Assembly (NCBI GenBank): GCA_030407005.1
Contig: JAUDYN010000003.1
Coordinates: 2,666,001 to 2,730,000, forward strand
Reading direction: 5' to 3'
Origin: Desarmillaria ectypa
Lineage: Eukaryota; Basidiomycota; Agaricomycetes; Agaricales; Physalacriaceae
DNA length: 64,000 bases
The notes beneath the pieces were generated by a model. The model saw only the letters and a list, made by a program, of their open reading frames with translations, searched no databases and was not told the DNA's origin. Shown here in pieces: positions 1 through 11,333 of the stretch. The position numbers and the translations under genes are program-made. Each line of letters opens with the position of its first letter. Within the stretch, counting starts at the first letter, position 1.

Positions 1-1131
1 GTACCTTTTCTCTTCCCCAGCCAATGATGCAAGTCCAACAAAACAGATGCCCACATTCTGTAGCGCAACTATTGGTTCTCTCCTCAAGACAGAGTGTACA
101 ATTTCTCCCAGCCCTCAACATATCGGGTATTGACGATATGTCTAAAGCCGTCCCTCTGTCATCTTCAGTCGGCTTTGAGGCGTCTGCTTCGGGATCAGCG
201 GGCCCAATGAGAGCCGATACAGCGCGGTCATCTAGGAAACTCTCCCGTGAGCTCGAAGTACTCGCACCCGCTGGTTCCTTTTCCTTCTTCACAGATGGCT
301 CTTCTGATGAATATCGCTGCTTCAGGGACGTCGCCAAACGATGAAGAAGTCTGATTCCTAGCAATATACCTAGAAGAGAGTACGACGGTGGTTTTATATC
401 AGGATTATCGGGTATGGATGATAGCTGCGACCAGTCATCAGTAAAAGAATAGGACAACAGCATCGTCGCTTACATATTTAATACGCAGAATTCGTTTCAC
501 TAGACTATAGTATGTCGCAGAAACGTAGAATACCGCCAGATTGACTTCGGTTAGCACCCCCAGCGTCAAAGGAAGGCCCTTAAGTATGCAAGCCAATGTG
601 GAATGATTTGACATTAACACAAGTTGTGTGGCTCGGGAGAGAATGTACGGAGGAATCGTCGGTATGAGTATCAAAGCTAAACGCAACCACTGCGATGGTG
701 GAGAATGTCCAGTAGAAGGAGAGTACTGCCATATATTGGTATACTCCTCCCCCAATGTCTGAATTCCTTTGCACATTGCACATTCAGCAAGAAGATATTG
801 CAGGCGCCGGAGACGTACCACGACCCACAGTCATCCCGTAATACACAAACTTCACGAAAAGGTCCACTTCTACGTCTCGTCTTGTCAGCCATCGTGTCCC
901 TAATTCTATGTCAGAATGCGGTTTCTTGTAGGGAAAAAGTGGGACGTGCCAAGCCATGACCGCAGAACAGTGTCGGTTTGCTCCCTTAGTGACGAGACAT
1001 GGTAGAGATCTCGTTGGTGAGCACGAACTGGAGACAGGCATTATTAGAGGAGAGTAAACTATTAAGCAGCTCTGCCACGAACTTATTTGGGCCTGCTGGG
1101 CATCGGGAAAGGTGGGGATGCCAGTTGACAT
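1..1131 (-). CDS. PEX10: Peroxin-10 (PEX10), RING E3 ligase of the peroxisomal import machinery, 3' end outside window
   Basis: PEX10 forms a peroxisomal membrane E3 complex with PEX2 and PEX12 that ubiquitinates the PEX5 receptor. Exons on the minus strand: 1131-1083, 1027-950, 899-819, 766-474 and 424-5; the next intron starts at base 4 and runs off the left edge, so 307 residues are visible. The N-terminus reads [20 protein letters not shown], followed by [18 protein letters not shown] and [14 protein letters not shown], all typical of PEX10. The last visible exon carries the first part of a C3HC4 RING: CTLC, then [13 protein letters not shown]; the final Cys pair lies beyond the edge. Hydrophobic segments between residues about 100 and 170 fit membrane insertion. 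The start at 1131 was chosen because the family begins near this motif; an in-frame ATG at 1200 would add 23 residues. Intron 2 appears to use a GC donor. Divergent from the ROMO1-like gene. Confidence 0.93.
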
Positions 1132-1234
1132 GGCAGTTCTAGCAAGGTCCAGACGCGTGACACCTTTTGAATCCGGACCATCACCTTTTACTTGGGGCAT
1201 CTAACTTATCCAGCAGTGAAGCGATTTTGTCGAA

Positions 1235-1838
1235 ATGTCCCAATTTCAACGACGCAACGAGCCATCGGTGTGGGATAAAAGTTAGTCTTTTCTACTTTCT
1301 GGACAGTAGAGCGTAGTTTTATGTTTTTTTTTCCAGTGAAGTACGATCCTTTCTTGCCGGCAGATGCTACATAGATTTATCTGGTATTTGACCTTAATTA
1401 TTTAGGATGGGCGCCGTCATGGGTGCTGGCGTGGGTCTGACCATCGGTTTTATCTTTGGGTCGTGGAGCATCTTCCGGTGCGTAGGTCTTCGGAAGGTAT
1501 CGAGGGCAACATGGCTTATTTCTTGTCCCATGAAAATGTCTGCAGATATGGAGCAGGAACCCGAGGGACGCTCTCCACCCTTTCGATGTACATGTTGAAT
1601 AGTGCGGCCACATTTTCGTTCTTCCTTTCCATCGGATCTGTATGTTTGCCTACCCAAGCCCGGCATTGGATACCACTGATTAACTACTAAACAGGTCATT
1701 CGTAATGACTCTACGATTCCGCCTCACCTGGAGGCCCAGCTTACGGCTTCGGCTATGATGCTTCGTTCCCGGAATGAGGGCTTGCAGATGATGAAGGCGC
1801 GATGGGAGGAAGAGCGCAGGTGTCAAATCAACGCTTGA
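1235..1838 (+). CDS. ROMO1/MGR2-family mitochondrial inner-membrane protein
   Basis: Small two-helix inner-membrane protein of the family containing metazoan ROMO1 and yeast Mgr2, a TIM23-associated lateral gatekeeper. Exons: 1235-1280, a 4-nt exon at 1337-1340, 1406-1477, 1546-1639 and 1695-1838, giving 119 residues. The spliced protein reads WDKMKMGAVMGAGVGLTIG, then FIFGSWSIFRYGAG, and later NSAATFSFFLSIGSVIRND, matching both glycine-rich transmembrane helices of the family. The conserved KMG at the start of helix 1 only appears if the 4-nt exon is included; direct joining of exons 1 and 3 shifts the frame. A further intron starting at 1820 could replace the last residues with another C-terminus. 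Divergent from PEX10 with about 100 bp between start codons. Confidence 0.9.
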
Positions 1839-2095
1839 AATATTCCTATTGTCTTCTATCGTCGTTTTTCAACATTCCGACAGAGTGTTGCTGATACGGT
1901 CAGTCTTGAACCGTATAATTTCTTGTATGGATATGCAGCCTTCAATTTATGCGTATACACTTGACTGAACTTTGATAAAACTTGGTTGAACTTTGCGGCC
2001 AAGAAGCCCCTATTCTCTCACGTGCACCCCATGACGTCAATATCCTCTTTCGCTCATCCCTCGTTGCAGAGGACCACCACCTTGCCAGTGCCACC

Positions 2096-2801
2096 ATGCC
2101 GCCTCCTCCAAATCCGCCGACGAATGTGAAGCTGTTGCTCATTGGCAACTCTTCTGTTGGAAAATCGTCACTTCTTCTTCGATTCTCTGATGAAACTTGG
2201 CTACCAGAGGATGAAGCCTCCGCCACAATTGGTGTCGATTTTCGTGTACACCGTCTCACACTTCGCAACGGTAAACAGGTCAAGCTCAGTATATGGGACA
2301 CAGCCGGACAAGAGCGATTTCGGACCATTACTGCAAGCTACTACAGGGGCGCGCAAGGGGTGGTGCTGGTGTATGATGTCAGCAGTAGGGAGAGTTTTGA
2401 GGCACTACCGAGGTGGGTGGGGGAGATGGAAACGTATCTAGGCAACGTAGCCGAGGGGCCTGTCAGGGTGGTAGTAGGCAACAAGGTTGATAAAGTGCGT
2501 ATATATAACTTACTGTTCCGTACTTACATTGACGTTATTGCAGGAATTTTCGCGTGAGGTGTCCACTGCTGAAGGTCGCACCTTCGCTGAGCGTATAGGA
2601 TCCCTGTTTGTGGAGGCCTCGGCGAAGACGTCTGTTGGCGTAAATGAAGCGTTTACGGAAGTTGTCGAACGCATCATAGAACAAGGTGTTAGCGAAAGTT
2701 CACCGCAACGGACCGACGGCGGCCAAGGAGGCGTCCCAGGTGGCGTGCAGCTTGTTGGTGGAATTGCAAAAGGACAGGAAGCTGGAGGATGCGCCTGTTA
2801 A
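2096..2801 (+). CDS. RAB18-like small GTPase
   Basis: Rab GTPase acting in vesicle or lipid-droplet/ER membrane traffic. Two exons (2096-2494 and 2544-2801), 218 residues. All G motifs are present: GNSSVGKSS (P-loop), ATIGVDFRV (switch I), WDTAGQERF (switch II), GNKVDK and EASAKT. The run KSSLLLRFSDETW, the YYRGAQGVVLVYDV stretch and METYLGN fit the Rab18 group better than Rab1 or Rab8. The protein ends in CAC, a C-X-C prenylation signal for geranylgeranylation. The start at 2096 was chosen for its strong GCCACCATG context; an in-frame ATG upstream at 1982 would add 38 residues of unrelated sequence. The hypervariable tail is Gly-rich. Rab18 assignment is inference from similarity; Rab identity is certain. 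Confidence 0.9.
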
Positions 2802-4297
2802 CGATGACATCCATGACTACCGCACCGTTGACAGGCATGCTGGTAAGTACATCAGGTTGTAATGGAGCTATGTCTGGATTCGTAACTATACACTTCTCAT
2901 AGTCTCTCAGATATTTCTATATGTTCATTTTGGTCATGATATTATACCATAATCCTCTCTATCTTCGGAGCAGGTCTTTGCTCCAATGAAGATCCGCGCG
3001 TCTAAGCATTCACCTGTCTGTCATTTGTCCTAACAGCTGTTAACAATGTACTTACCACTTCACAAGAATTTCCCGTCTGATCGTACCACCTAGACATTAC
3101 GCTACGATACCCTCCTGCAGTTCTGGTGGAGAATCGCAAGTATAACATGATATCGTTGTTTATGGATGACGTCCTTTCATCATCAATGGCCTTAGCAACG
3201 CATAGGTCAATCCACAAGGTTCTATCTCAACAGCCACACAAAGAGCATCAAAAATCTCTCTTCGCATGCCCCATGCGATTGTTAAAATACTAAAACAGAT
3301 ATTTAAATTCAGATCCGAACAACCTCATCCTTCTGTGTCAATACCTACATGCAAGCACGTCACGGACTGCGCCACCATTTGGAGGGCTAACTAGGGGTGA
3401 GGAAAACTTGAAGACACAATATGCTTGACGAAGGTGCTTGCGATGCTTCAATCTTCAGGACACACCATGAGTATCGTGGACTACCACTTTGGCAAAGGAA
3501 GCTAACCGCCAAAAAATGCCCAAGGAAAGTACCGCAGTTTATGGCAGGCATTTTTCTTCGATGGATCTTTAAAAAGATTAATGCAATGTCACCGGGTAAA
3601 CGCCGACTAGCCAAGCCCTACGAAGGGCACAATACTACACGATGTCTAAGTCTGTTGCTACACTACACGTTGCATGCCGACAGACTGGAAGAAACTGGAT
3701 TCATGAAGGGAGGGGGTGTGGCATACTACCTCCACCGCGTCTTGGTAGATACTATACAGGTGGCTGTTAATAAATGCAGAATAAGAAAGCCGGGCATCGC
3801 TATATGTACCTACGAATCCTCTCAATCCAATAATCTTCTCTGTCCGTGTCATAGCACAATACATCCCTGGATACAAGATGTAATACTCCAATTCTAAGTA
3901 CTTTCAGACTGTCGAGTAAGGCTTGACTCTTGAGGACGCCGCAGGCGCCCAGAATTGGACGAAGGAGACTGCTAATCCGTAAAACTGTTATATATTGGGA
4001 GCGTGTACCAGCGGTAAGTTGAACGATTGTCGCAAGTTTAACTACTGCGTGACGTGCGTCGAAGTTTTCACAAACTTCAAGGTCATCCATATTATTCATG
4101 GAAATACTGCCTCGTAGGTTCAATTGTGATGCCTGGAATGTTGGTCTACGTTGGCAGAACAAAATACAGCGAAGGTTTGGTGCATGGCAGCCGTGTCGAG
4201 TATCAGGTTCACATGACCGTGTGGGATAGCCGCTTGGTACACGGCTCGGCATCAGAGCTTCTTGTGCTCATCCACCAGGAAAGCCCACATAAGGGCA
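2802..4297. other. 1.5-kb interval without a convincing gene
   Basis: Between RAB18-like and PMS1, both on the plus strand. Open frames here (for example plus 3421-3897 and minus 4252-3800) show no recognised domain, no ordered splice sites and no family motif. I saw no tRNA, no terminal repeats and no transposase remnant. It may hold 3' UTR, the PMS1 promoter or decayed sequence. Confidence 0.5.
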
Positions 4298-7200
4298 ATG
4301 CCAACAATTGCCGCTCTTCCCACCGCGTCAATACACCAGATTACCTCAAACCAAGTTGTTATCTCCCTCGAGACAGCCGTGAAAGAACTTGTGGAGAACA
4401 GTCTCGATGCTGGAGCAGGAAGCATAGGTTGACTTCAGGCACTTCTGCCGTCACGCGATATTCATTCTTATCCACAGAGGTTAAGTTCAAAAATTATGGA
4501 GTCAAGAGTGTGGAGGTCGTAGATAATGGATCCGGAGTGGCAGAGGATGACTGGGAGAGCATTGGTGAGCACGTCTCCTCTTCATCAATACCAGAGCGTC
4601 ACCGATATTGCAGGTCTAAAGCACCACACCTCAAAGCTATCTTCGTTTGACGACCTTGCAACCGTATCATCATTTGGTTTTCGCGGAGAGGCCGTGTCAT
4701 CCCTGTGTGCGATGTGTGAGAGTGTAACCGTAACGACGCGCGCGGACGATCCTATAGGCGTCGTCCTTAACATTGATAAGACTGGAAAAATCAAATCAAA
4801 GAAAAGGGCTGCGAGGCAGGTGTGTCTACTTTTCCTTTTAAGCAACTATCTTCATTTATTCTTTATAGCGCGGAACGACGATGACACTTCTTAATCTCTT
4901 TGCCCCACTACCAGTTCGACGAAAGGAATTTGAGCGAAACGCCAAACGAGAATACGGTAAAGCGTTATCCCTCCTCCAGGCATACGCATTGGTTCCGTGC
5001 ACAAAGAAGAATGGCGTCAGACTTCTCGTCAGTAACCAAATAGATAAAGGGTAGGCGTTCATGTTATGCGCATTACGGTAACGTTTCAACGCAACCTTTA
5101 GACAGAAATCCACTCCCATTCAAACTCAAGGCTTACCATCGTTACGAGCGTCTGTGATTGCTCTCTGGGGCAGCAAGTCTCTTGACGGTGTACAAGACTT
5201 AGACGTGTCATTTTCAATCCCCCGCATTCAGATTCGCAGACGAGGAAAGGCAAAGGAAACCGATTCAAGGACGAGCGAAGTTGAAGTGTGCATTCGTGGT
5301 CTAATCTCGGCCCCTGGGTATGGCAGAAGTAGCACTGACAGGCAGTTCCTCTACGTTAATGGACGTCCCTGTGGATTGGCCAAAGTAAGTATGCGTCTTT
5401 GGTAGCGCTCTCCTCTTATTTTCTCTTTTAGATACAGAAGACGATCAACGAAGTTTATCGCGCATTTACCCCCAATCATAATACCGCTTCCCAGGTTCCT
5501 TTTGTTGTGGCTGATTTTGAGATACCTACTGGTATAATTAACGTTCTATTTGTTCGGTGTGATATCGCTCACTTTCCATCTAAGATACCTATGATGTGAA
5601 TGTAACCCCTGATAAGAGAACACTCTTCCTGCATAACGAAGTTGCCATATTGGAGGGCCTGAAGGTGATTTCCTCTCGCCGTTTTGTCGGATCTGTCTAA
5701 CGTTTCTGTAGTTAAAACTACAGGCGTTCTTCACGTCTGGAAGTTCCACGTACGAGGTCGGAAGCTCTCAACAAAGTCGATCTAACACCGGACCATTAGC
5801 GCAGACAAGCAGCTTGCAAAGGCATGAGTATATTGCGGAAACGCAGGGACCATTAAACATCAGAAAACGAGAGAGGACGATATCTCTAGAGGACGCCGAA
5901 ATCGAGGGACGGAGGACAAGGTCACGAACGGTACCTTCTGAGCAGGATTTCTCGTCAAATCTCGGCATCAGCCAAACAACATCTTCGGTTGTTAGCTCGA
6001 ATTCTCGTTCTCAACCTCCTACGTTCTCAGATATGAATGAGATGAATGCTGATAGCGAGGTGGAATGCCAGAGTACACTTCCGTTGACTGGCGTAGAAAC
6101 TTCTCCATCCGGATGTTCCTCTTCTATCTCCAGGCCCTCTCCATCGACCGAAATTGCACCTCCGCAAAGGATCATTTTGGATGTCGAACCTTCCTCAGTG
6201 CCTTCCTCAAAAAATGTCCCATCCCTGGCGGTGCCGTCGGCCACAAGTCGGAAGGACCGGGACAAAGAGGTGGTCATGAACACGTTGTTCGCATCATGGG
6301 CTCGAGGGGCTGGTAAAAATCCAAAGAACAGTGACGATCAACCTGGATCGGGAAAGAGCGTTCCCTCCGCATCATTTGCCACCGATCAAAATAAGCTCGA
6401 AACAAAGGCGGTCGAGGCCAATAAGAGGGGAGAAAAGAAGAACAAACAAGCTACGTTGACCTTCCGAAGCATGCTTGTCGGATTTGCTCGAAGCGGAAGC
6501 GTGGTTAACCAAGCCACGGAAGAGGTCGAAGAAGATGCGATGGACGATTTCGAGGACAATGTCAAAACTACGGATGCGGGTCAAGACAATGAAGGTGATG
6601 TTACAATTGCACAAGTAGAAGATACTGGCGAGGCGACGGACAGAACAATATCTACAAGTGACTCCCAAGTCATCGATCTCGTCTCTGACGATGAAGATAT
6701 AACTCCGATGGGGGCGATGACCTCTTCATCTTCACAGGACTCCCGGCCCATCTCCCGCCCGGAAGTTATTCGAACATCACAAAACGGAGAGGGTGATATA
6801 GGACTTCGATTTGACCTTTCTGGTGTAGTCGAGCGATGGAAAGCGACCTCGGATTGTTCCCGTGATTCGACGTCTTCCTCAACGAAGAAAATTGAGTTCG
6901 ACAACAATGATGAAGCCGCTCTATCCCGCGTCATCTCCAAGTCCGACTTTTCCGAAATGGACGTAGTGGGGCAGTTTAATCTCGGATTCATTGTGACCCG
7001 GAGACGGAAGGGTGAAGATGGGATGGATGACCTTTTCATCGTGGATCAGCATGCTGCTGACGAAAAATACAACTTCGAAACGCTTCAAGAAACGACGATA
7101 ATTAGGTCGCAGAAGTTGTTTAGGTGGCTTTCCCCTCTATTACTACCATGCTACCGCTTATAATTGCTGTGACGTAGGCCTCAACCACTAGAGCTCACAG

Positions 7201-7756
7201 CAGCCGATGAACTTCTCACGTTAGAGCATCTGGACATACTAAAGAAAAATGGGTTCGAGGTCGAAAGAGGCGACCAATATGAAGACGTGAGAGCTGGCTC
7301 GAAACTTCGTCTGACTGCGCAACCTATGAGCAAGAGCACGGTCTTCAATATGAAAGGTGGGCCACTTCTGAGCCTCGACTCGTGCTTAACACAAGTTCTT
7401 CATAGACCTCGAAGAACTTATTCACCTCATGCATGATCGTTCTTCAGGGACGATGGTCCGCTGCTCCAAAGCACGAGCAATGTTTGCTATGCGAGCGTGT
7501 CGTAAGAGTGTTATGGTCGGGATGCCTCTCACGAAAGGCCAGATGACAACTGTGCGTGCTCATGTGACGTTTGTTTCGTTTCGAGCTGACCATTACTTTT
7601 TAGATTGTACACCATATGGGCGCAATGGATCAACCATGGAATTGTCCTCACGGACGACCTACGATGCGGCATCTGTGTGACTTGGCACCGAATGCCCATG
7701 AGCGGGTAGGGCGAGGCCCCGGGAGGAAGATTAATTGGTCTACTTTCGTAACATAG
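4298..7756 (+). CDS. PMS1: PMS1 (MutL homologue, human PMS2 orthologue) mismatch-repair endonuclease
   Basis: Subunit of MutL-alpha (with MLH1); nicks DNA during mismatch repair in the nucleus. Eleven exons: 4298-4427, 4478-4564, 4614-4819, 4869-5050, 5102-5384, 5432-5531, 5585-5664, 5712-7123, 7178-7356, 7406-7551, 7604-7756; 985 residues. The N-terminal GHKL ATPase shows [17 protein letters not shown] and [11 protein letters not shown], followed by the transducer motif LPVRRKEF and VNVTPDKRT. The large exon 8 encodes an acidic, Ser-rich linker. The C-terminal endonuclease site is intact: [12 protein letters not shown] (the DQHA-X2-E-X4-E metal site), ACRKSV and [10 protein letters not shown]. 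All exon phases close. The next gene is convergent, with about 650 bp between. Confidence 0.96.
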
Positions 7757-8402
7757 TTTTCTGAGTGCTTATCCCTTTTGCTTCATATTATTTTACACAC
7801 ATACTAGTAAAGTCAGTTCCTGATTAGGTTTTCCAAGTTCCCAACTCAATAGAGTGTTTGCAATGAGTTTGACACATGACATCATCCATCAGTGCCTTAT
7901 AAAGCGGTTTTTTTTCAATCGCTTCTTTTCCCAACGCACTCTCGTCCATCCTAGGTCCGTCGTTGTCTATACCATCCTGATGGTCGGCGCTTAGGTTGGG
8001 TTACACTTTCCTTTTCTTGAGGACGTTAACTCCAAGGAAGCGAAGAGGTGGTTTTGTATGCAAGAAAGACCTGACGTTGAGGTGTCTGGATTCACCTTTT
8101 CTTGGCTGAACGCGGAACTGGGCGGCATCGAACATCTTCCATTCTTATTAGTATCAGTCTCAATCTATAGCTCGTGGGGTTATAATGTTATGTCTAGGAA
8201 CAGCGGGTGTATTTCGTATTCTGTATAATGCAAGTACAGTATGTTACTTCGGTTCTATTCGTCAAATGAGTGCTGTCAAAAAACGAAAATTATCTTCAAG
8301 TAAATAAATATACGAAGGCGGAAGCGAAAGTTATTAAGGCCATGACATACACAACTTTCGAGCTTCTCAGGAGCAGGCCTCAAGCGTCAAGTTCCAGTCT
8401 GG
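7757..8402. other. Convergent 3' interval (PMS1 / RSC58-like)
   Basis: No supported gene. A 44-codon frame on the minus strand (8135-8001) ends in a basic tail (VLKKRKV) and is preceded by TACTAAT..AAG, which resembles a branch point and acceptor, but its length is within chance expectation and no family was recognised. Confidence 0.4.
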
Positions 8403-10711
8403 TCATCTTGTAGCTGCACTCGCCTGATATGCCCCTCCATTCTGCGGGGTCCTCATATGTAGCGGCAACATCGGCGGTTGTTGCGCATACCCAGCAGCCC
8501 ACTGTGCCTGTTTCGCACCAACGACTGTATTGGCCACCGCGGGCGTCCGTGGTGGTGGTGTCGCAGCGGCAGTACCTGTATGAGTCGCAGCAAAAAATGA
8601 CCCATAAGTACTAGGCATTGGTGCTGCACTTGTGGCCGGTTGCGGCGTGCCTCTTCCAGAAGTGATTCCTCCTGCATTCGGTTGAAAGCTTGAGAACCAG
8701 CCCGTGTAGGCATATGGCTGGTGACCAGTAGCTTGTATGGCAGCATAAGCCTGTGCGCTGTAATATGCGTTCTGACCTCCTTGTGCCGGCTGCTGGTATT
8801 GCGAGGATGGATAATAGGGTGTCGCGGAGCCCGGTCGATATGTAGCAGTATAAGCAGCCGTAGCTGGTGCACGGTACTGACCTTGCTGGGGTGCGGCATA
8901 TTGATAGTTGAAACCGGAAAATGACGTGGATGGTGTAACAGTAGTTGCTGGCGCTGGTGTTGGCGCTGCTGGCACTGGTGTCGTTGTTGCCGGTACTGAA
9001 GCGGTAGCTCCTGCTCGGTATCTGATTGTCGAATCGTCACGAAGGGCAACGGCTTGTGCCGCAGGAAGAGTTCCATTCCAGCCGGCTGAGCCCGTCAAAG
9101 GCAAGGTACGCTGAAGTGAATGAAAGATTTCTGCGGCGGGCATGATAGTAGAAGGTTCGCAGTCAGAAGCGTGCGGTCGCAGTGATGCTAAAACAGACAA
9201 AGAATCCAAGATGCTTTGCGCTAAACGAAACGTTAAATAAAATGAAGTCAGAAAGATCAGAACCTGATGCGGACCTGTTTCCCATTCTTCCGATCCTTCT
9301 TCGGCAACACTCGTCCCACCATCTTCTTTCTGAAGCCGCGAAAGTTGGAGCTCTTCGAGCCGATTCAAAGCCTTCCGGTTTTGCTCTAGAAGCTCCTCCA
9401 CCGAACTCTGCATTTGCAAGCTGTTTAGGGCGTCTTTGACATTCTCCACTTCTTCCGGAGGGAGAATGTCCTTGAGTTCACTCTCCACATCAATCGCGAC
9501 CACTCCACTCTCTTTGATCTCTTCCACCTCGTCCATGGCGTGATCCTCTTGATACATTCTCTTAGCAGCCAGAAGCAGCTTATTTCGCCTCTCTTCAGCG
9601 GCCTTCCTTCTCATTTCTTGGCCATAGTAAACTTGACCAAGCTGATGCCTGCCAACCTCGGCATATTCGAGCTCAAATGTAGGTGCGAAACTTCCCCAGA
9701 CCCCGTAGTCAAGAAAGTTGCCTTTGGTAGCACGTCTCTGCATAGGCATCTTTTGTTTTTGTGATGGTATCACTTTTTTGTGATATGAACCAAGACTTGG
9801 CGGTGTTGTACGAGTAAGGGGGTATTGGTAAGGAAATATGGACACCAGCTCTGCATACCCAGTGGGTAGATCCTTCAGTTCGCGAGTATCCCCAGAGGAC
9901 GGGATCGGTAGAGTCGAATTCAGAGAAGACCAATAGTCGCCTTGAGGAAGATGCTGTACAAGTGCATACCTGCGCGGTGGTTGATGAACAGACGGCGACG
10001 TTACTGGTAACTCATCCTGCAGTGGTTCTGCGTCTGCTGGGAAAATGGACTCGGACTCCAACGGAAATTGCACGGAACGAGTAGAAGCTTCGTCCAGGAG
10101 GGAGAGGGCGAGATTACAGAACTGTATCTGCCGCGATGCGGGGGAAGAGGATCGTGCTCGAGACTTGGAAGAGATGGGAAACAGACTATGTATAGCCGAC
10201 TATAAGGTATGTGAGCAGAAACAAAAACCAAGGAGAATTGGCAACACACTCGGAGAAGAGACAGGGGATGATGTGGCGAATTCTGTAGCAAGAATCTGAG
10301 CGAATATGAAGGATTTGAAGAAGATGAAGGATCGTTTGGAAGAGGAAAGAGGCGGTCAAGCAAGCCCTGCGTGTCGGTCCTGCACATTGACGACAGTGAG
10401 CTCCATGACTTCATGTGTCGAAAGAAAACGCACATTTCCAAGACATCAAGGATCTTGGCAGTATCCTCCGACCTAAGAGGCATCTCTCCAACATCTTTGA
10501 GGGACGGCGGCGATGACAAAGGCGTCTGTTCTTTCTCAGAATGCTCGGTCCGAGATTGTTTGGCCGCTGGCTGGGCGTCGCTTTCCGGCGAATTTGAGCG
10601 ACGTTTTCGTTTCTTGAGAGCAGCAGCCGACGATGTGGCAGCTAGTTGGGTGCTAGTCACGGCGTCGTCGAGTCGGTCGGTGGTAGCAGAGGATCGAGTA
10701 GCGCGAGCCAT
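8403..10711 (-). CDS. RSC58-like chromatin-remodelling subunit candidate
   Basis: Predicted 705-residue nuclear protein in four exons: 10711-10434, 10379-10250, 10199-9275 and 9187-8403. The N-terminus is basic with a likely nuclear localisation signal (KKRKRRSNSPES). A helical region near residues 90-190 (including ILDVLEM and NLALSLLDEAS) could be a divergent bromodomain-like fold. The central segment NFLDYGVWGSFAPTFE resembles a 'YGPYxSFAPxFD' segment I associate from memory with fungal RSC58 proteins; this is the only specific hint. Residues about 280-400 form a charged coiled coil; the last 260 residues are Ala/Pro/Gln/Tyr-rich and low complexity. The third intron (9274-9188, 87 nt) contains no stop and is a multiple of three, so retention would leave the frame open. 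Function is inferred, not shown. Divergent from mL43 with about 150 bp between start codons. Confidence 0.5.
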
Positions 10712-10865
10712 GTACGCGCGCGTCGCGTCTTGATGTTTTTGGATTTCCTAGCTGGTGCGTGCTAAGGAGAACCGGTGTCTCAATCCATCAGAACTCCGAC
10801 TGTACTTGTTCAAACTCCGACACTCTCCCACAACATCGAGCCCCTCATTGTGCCCGTCGCCCGCC

Positions 10866-11333
10866 ATGGTCGCCGCCCTCTTCCGGGGACAGCTGAGGTC
10901 GTACCCTGCCAATGGCCACGGAATATTTCTCTCGCAAATTCGGAAACTTGTCTTCGAGTACTGTGACAAATGGCCTTCCTCTGCGAATACTCGCACATAC
11001 ATTCTCAACCACCTTGAATCTCTGGCGCGCGCCAACTCCCATATAGAGGTCGTGGTCAGGCAGCGTGATTACAAGGAGCCCATTGTTCGTGGGTACTACG
11101 GTATGTTATTTTCTTTTTCCGAGATTCTCTCCGTGATCATATTCGTAGTCAACAATCGTGACAAAGTCATCCCTCTGAATGGCTTCGAAGTCACCGGCAT
11201 TGAAAAAAAAGTAGAGCTTCTCCTCGATTCATCGGGCGCCAAGATCAGAGCCCTGAAGAAACCGGTGGAAAGCTCGACAGAAGCCACCAGGGGCATCTGG
11301 AGTGGACTACATGCTGAACGTCCCAGACTGTAA
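10866..11333 (+). CDS. Mitochondrial large-subunit ribosomal protein mL43 (yeast MRPL51)
   Basis: Component of the 54S mitoribosomal subunit with the L51/S25/CI-B8 thioredoxin-like domain. Two exons (10866-11100 and 11149-11333), 139 residues. It begins close to the domain, as expected for this family: GQLRSYPANGHGIFLSQIRK, then SSANTRTYILNHLESLARAN, HIEVVVRQRD and, after the intron, VIPLNGFEVTGIEKKVELLL. The C-terminal part IRALKKPVESS..GIWSG matches the conserved end of the fold. Its start lies about 150 bp from that of the divergent RSC58-like gene, so the two probably share a promoter region. Confidence 0.88.
   Translation: MVAALFRGQLRSYPANGHGIFLSQIRKLVFEYCDKWPSSANTRTYILNHLESLARANSHIEVVVRQRDYKEPIVRGYYGMLFSFSEILSVIIFVVNNRDKVIPLNGFEVTGIEKKVELLLDSSGAKIRALKKPVESSTEATRGIWSGLHAERPRL

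Noticed and set aside
24..344. 107-codon plus-strand open frame at the left edge
   Set aside because: It lies opposite PEX10 exon 5, whose minus-strand reading gives a RING motif (CTLC...CGHLFCWTC); the plus frame is a shadow.
3421..3897. 158-codon plus-strand frame in the 1.5-kb gap
   Set aside because: No domain, splice structure or biased composition; length is plausible by chance in this region.
3800..4252. 150-codon minus-strand frame upstream of PMS1
   Set aside because: Cys/Arg-rich sequence without a recognised family and overlapping the probable PMS1 promoter.
8453..9076. 207-codon minus-strand frame rich in Gln/His
   Set aside because: Alternate frame of the low-complexity Ala/Pro/Gln tail of the RSC58-like protein.
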